From contig NZ_QLIS02000002.1 of assembly GCF_003574475.2 (NCBI RefSeq), positions 434,001 through 498,000 on the forward strand: a stretch of 64,000 nt of DNA. Direction: 5' to 3'. Shown here piece after piece: positions 62,874 through 64,000 of the stretch. How positions within the stretch are numbered: the first letter of the stretch is position 1; the number at the start of each line of letters is the position of its first letter. This DNA comes from Pseudofrancisella aestuarii. Its GTDB lineage: Bacteria; Pseudomonadota; Gammaproteobacteria; Francisellales; Francisellaceae. Below the pieces are notes generated by a model. It had not been told where the DNA came from. It ran no database searches and worked only from the letters and a program-made list of their open reading frames with translations. Both the position numbers and the translations under genes were made by a program.

Positions 62874-63771
62874 GCTAATTGATAAAATGTCTGATAATAC
62901 GTTACTAGCTTTTAGAGCCTTATTAGCTTCAACTATTGGTTTATTAATTTGTTATGCTGTTTTTAGCCTTAGCGGAGAGGACTCATTTAGAGAAAGAATA
63001 TATTGGGTAGTATTTGCTGTTGTGAGTGTTACTGTGAGTACAAATACAGATGTAGTGTTCTCTAGAGCTAAAAATATAGCAGTATTTTCAGTGCTTGGTT
63101 GTACCATGGGCTCTGTTATATTGATGCTTATTCAAAAGTATATGGATAGCTTTATCTTAATAGCTATATTGTGCTCATTATCTTTGATGTTATATACATA
63201 TACAATGTTTTTAAATTATGCAACAAGCGTCTTTTTTATTCATATTTATCTTGTGATGTTTTTTGGATTATTCGTTTTTTGGGATACGGATTTATTTTTT
63301 GTTCGTATTATCTGCGTGTTTATTGGAACAATAAGTATATTAGCTGTTTTTATTATTACGAAAAGTACCAAAAACAGGGTTAAGTTCCAAAAAGAGATGT
63401 ACATTTTATATGGCGAATTTAAACAGATTGTTGATAGTATTGATCAGAAGGTTTCAAATAAAAAAATTATTAACTTAGTGCAAAAAAATATTAGTTTAAA
63501 CGAACAGCTTTTAGCTGCAAAGTATGAATTTAATACTAGAAGAGAATATTATTCATATAAACAAATTATACTTCTAATGGATGAATTACTAATTAACTTA
63601 AAAACATATCGAGTTTTATTTATTCAAGAAAAGAAACATAAAACCGAGTTATATAAAGAGTTTGTGGATTATACAAATGAAGCAATAAAAAAGAACTTTA
63701 AGAAGCTTACAATTAGATATGATAGAATTCTATTAGGAGATAAAAAGAATAATCTTTTCTTAAAAAAATAA
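62854..63771 (+). CDS. FUSC-like membrane protein, second of an overlapping pair
   Basis: The 305-residue protein has six membrane segments in residues 18-168 (including RIYWVVFAVVSVTVSTNTDVVFSRAKNI, matching the FUSC core pattern of YW followed by a Thr/Ser-rich helix and a basic R-x-K loop) and a C-terminal cytosolic helical region. It overlaps the preceding gene by 20 bases, indicating translational coupling. A second ATG at 62887 is possible. It ends eight bases before sbcB. Confidence 0.65.
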   Translation: MIFSKDRLIDKMSDNTLLAFRALLASTIGLLICYAVFSLSGEDSFRERIYWVVFAVVSVTVSTNTDVVFSRAKNIAVFSVLGCTMGSVILMLIQKYMDSFILIAILCSLSLMLYTYTMFLNYATSVFFIHIYLVMFFGLFVFWDTDLFFVRIICVFIGTISILAVFIITKSTKNRVKFQKEMYILYGEFKQIVDSIDQKVSNKKIINLVQKNISLNEQLLAAKYEFNTRREYYSYKQIILLMDELLINLKTYRVLFIQEKKHKTELYKEFVDYTNEAIKKNFKKLTIRYDRILLGDKKNNLFLKK

Positions 63772-63779
63772 AGAGAGAT

Positions 63780-64000
63780 ATGCAGAACAAAACATTTTTA
63801 TTCTACGATTTAGAAACAACAGGTATAAATAATTCTTTTGATCAGGTATTGCAATTTGCAGCTGTGAGAACAGACTTGAATTTTAATGAGATTGAAAGAT
63901 TTAATTTTTTTGTAAAGCTTAATCCTGATACAACACCAACACCAAGAGCAACAATTACTCATCATATATCTATTGCTCAAGCAAATTCTGAAGGTGTTGC
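63780..64000 (+). CDS. sbcB: Exodeoxyribonuclease I (partial, N-terminus only)
   Basis: The frame from ATG 63780 stays open to the window edge (73 full codons). The start NKTFLFYDLETTGINNSFDQ contains the DEDDh motif I residues Asp10 and Glu12. FAAVRTDLNFNEIERFNFFVKL and PTPRATITHHIS match E. coli ExoI. It is a 3'-5' single-strand DNA exonuclease in recombination and repair. The rest of the gene lies outside the window. An AAAGAGAG ribosome site overlaps the preceding gene's end. Confidence 0.9.
   Translation, partial: MQNKTFLFYDLETTGINNSFDQVLQFAAVRTDLNFNEIERFNFFVKLNPDTTPTPRATITHHISIAQANSEGV

Overview
The window is AT-rich chromosomal DNA from a Francisella-type gammaproteobacterium. The evidence is gene content and order: a fadD-fadE-fadB operon whose FadB starts with an acyl-CoA-binding domain, a monomeric isocitrate dehydrogenase next to hrpA, a wbtA-wbtB-wbtC start to the O-antigen locus, and manC/manB inside that locus. 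The species cannot be fixed from the sequence alone. The middle of the polysaccharide locus differs from the Wzx/Wzy-type locus known in F. tularensis, which suggests a relative such as the philomiragia/noatunensis group (inference).

Layout. 1-4715 (minus): fatty-acid activation and beta-oxidation, transcribed fadD, fadE, fadB; fadB runs off the left edge. 5016-11545 (plus): ArsC-like reductase, monomeric isocitrate dehydrogenase and HrpA helicase. 11586-34557 (plus): a 23-kb surface polysaccharide locus of 17 tightly packed or overlapping genes. 34554-44531 (minus): a long run in the order lptD, surA, ksgA, apaH, aroQ, accB, accC, RodZ-like gene, MscS channel. 44649-50716: argS, rsgA (minus), two tandem DUF2147-like secreted proteins and mutL. 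50759-51696: a frameshifted HEPN-domain gene. 51693-56622: trxB (minus), then thrS-infC-rpmI-rplT and a TVP38/DedA-type membrane protein. 56606-61616 (minus): acetyltransferase, rpiA, a transporter-like protein, a small lipoprotein and mnmG. 61779-64000 (plus): two overlapping FUSC-like membrane proteins and the start of sbcB.

Polysaccharide locus. WbtA (membrane dehydratase), WbtC (epimerase/reductase) and WbtB (phosphosugar transferase) probably make and load the priming amino sugar on undecaprenyl phosphate. ManB and ManC make GDP-mannose, and Gmd plus Rmd convert it to GDP-6-deoxymannose (probably D-rhamnose). Ugd makes UDP-glucuronate. A 1200-residue three-domain GT4 protein and two single-domain GT4 enzymes would build the chain. 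Wzm and Wzt, the latter with a C-terminal glycan-binding-type domain, would export it, so this is an ABC-transporter-dependent polysaccharide. An FkbM methyltransferase with a heptad repeat encoded by perfect 21-bp tandem DNA repeats sits directly after Wzt and may act as a chain terminator or length ruler. A GtrB-like glycosyltransferase, a GT-C-like membrane protein and a flippase-like protein form a likely side-chain decoration module.

No tRNA, rRNA, CRISPR array, insertion sequence or prophage was seen. Strong intrinsic terminators were not evident. The most unusual points are the FkbM heptad minisatellite beside Wzt, the ACBP-FadB fusion, the degenerate third domain of the large glycosyltransferase, the frameshifted HEPN gene and the nuclease-type MutL.
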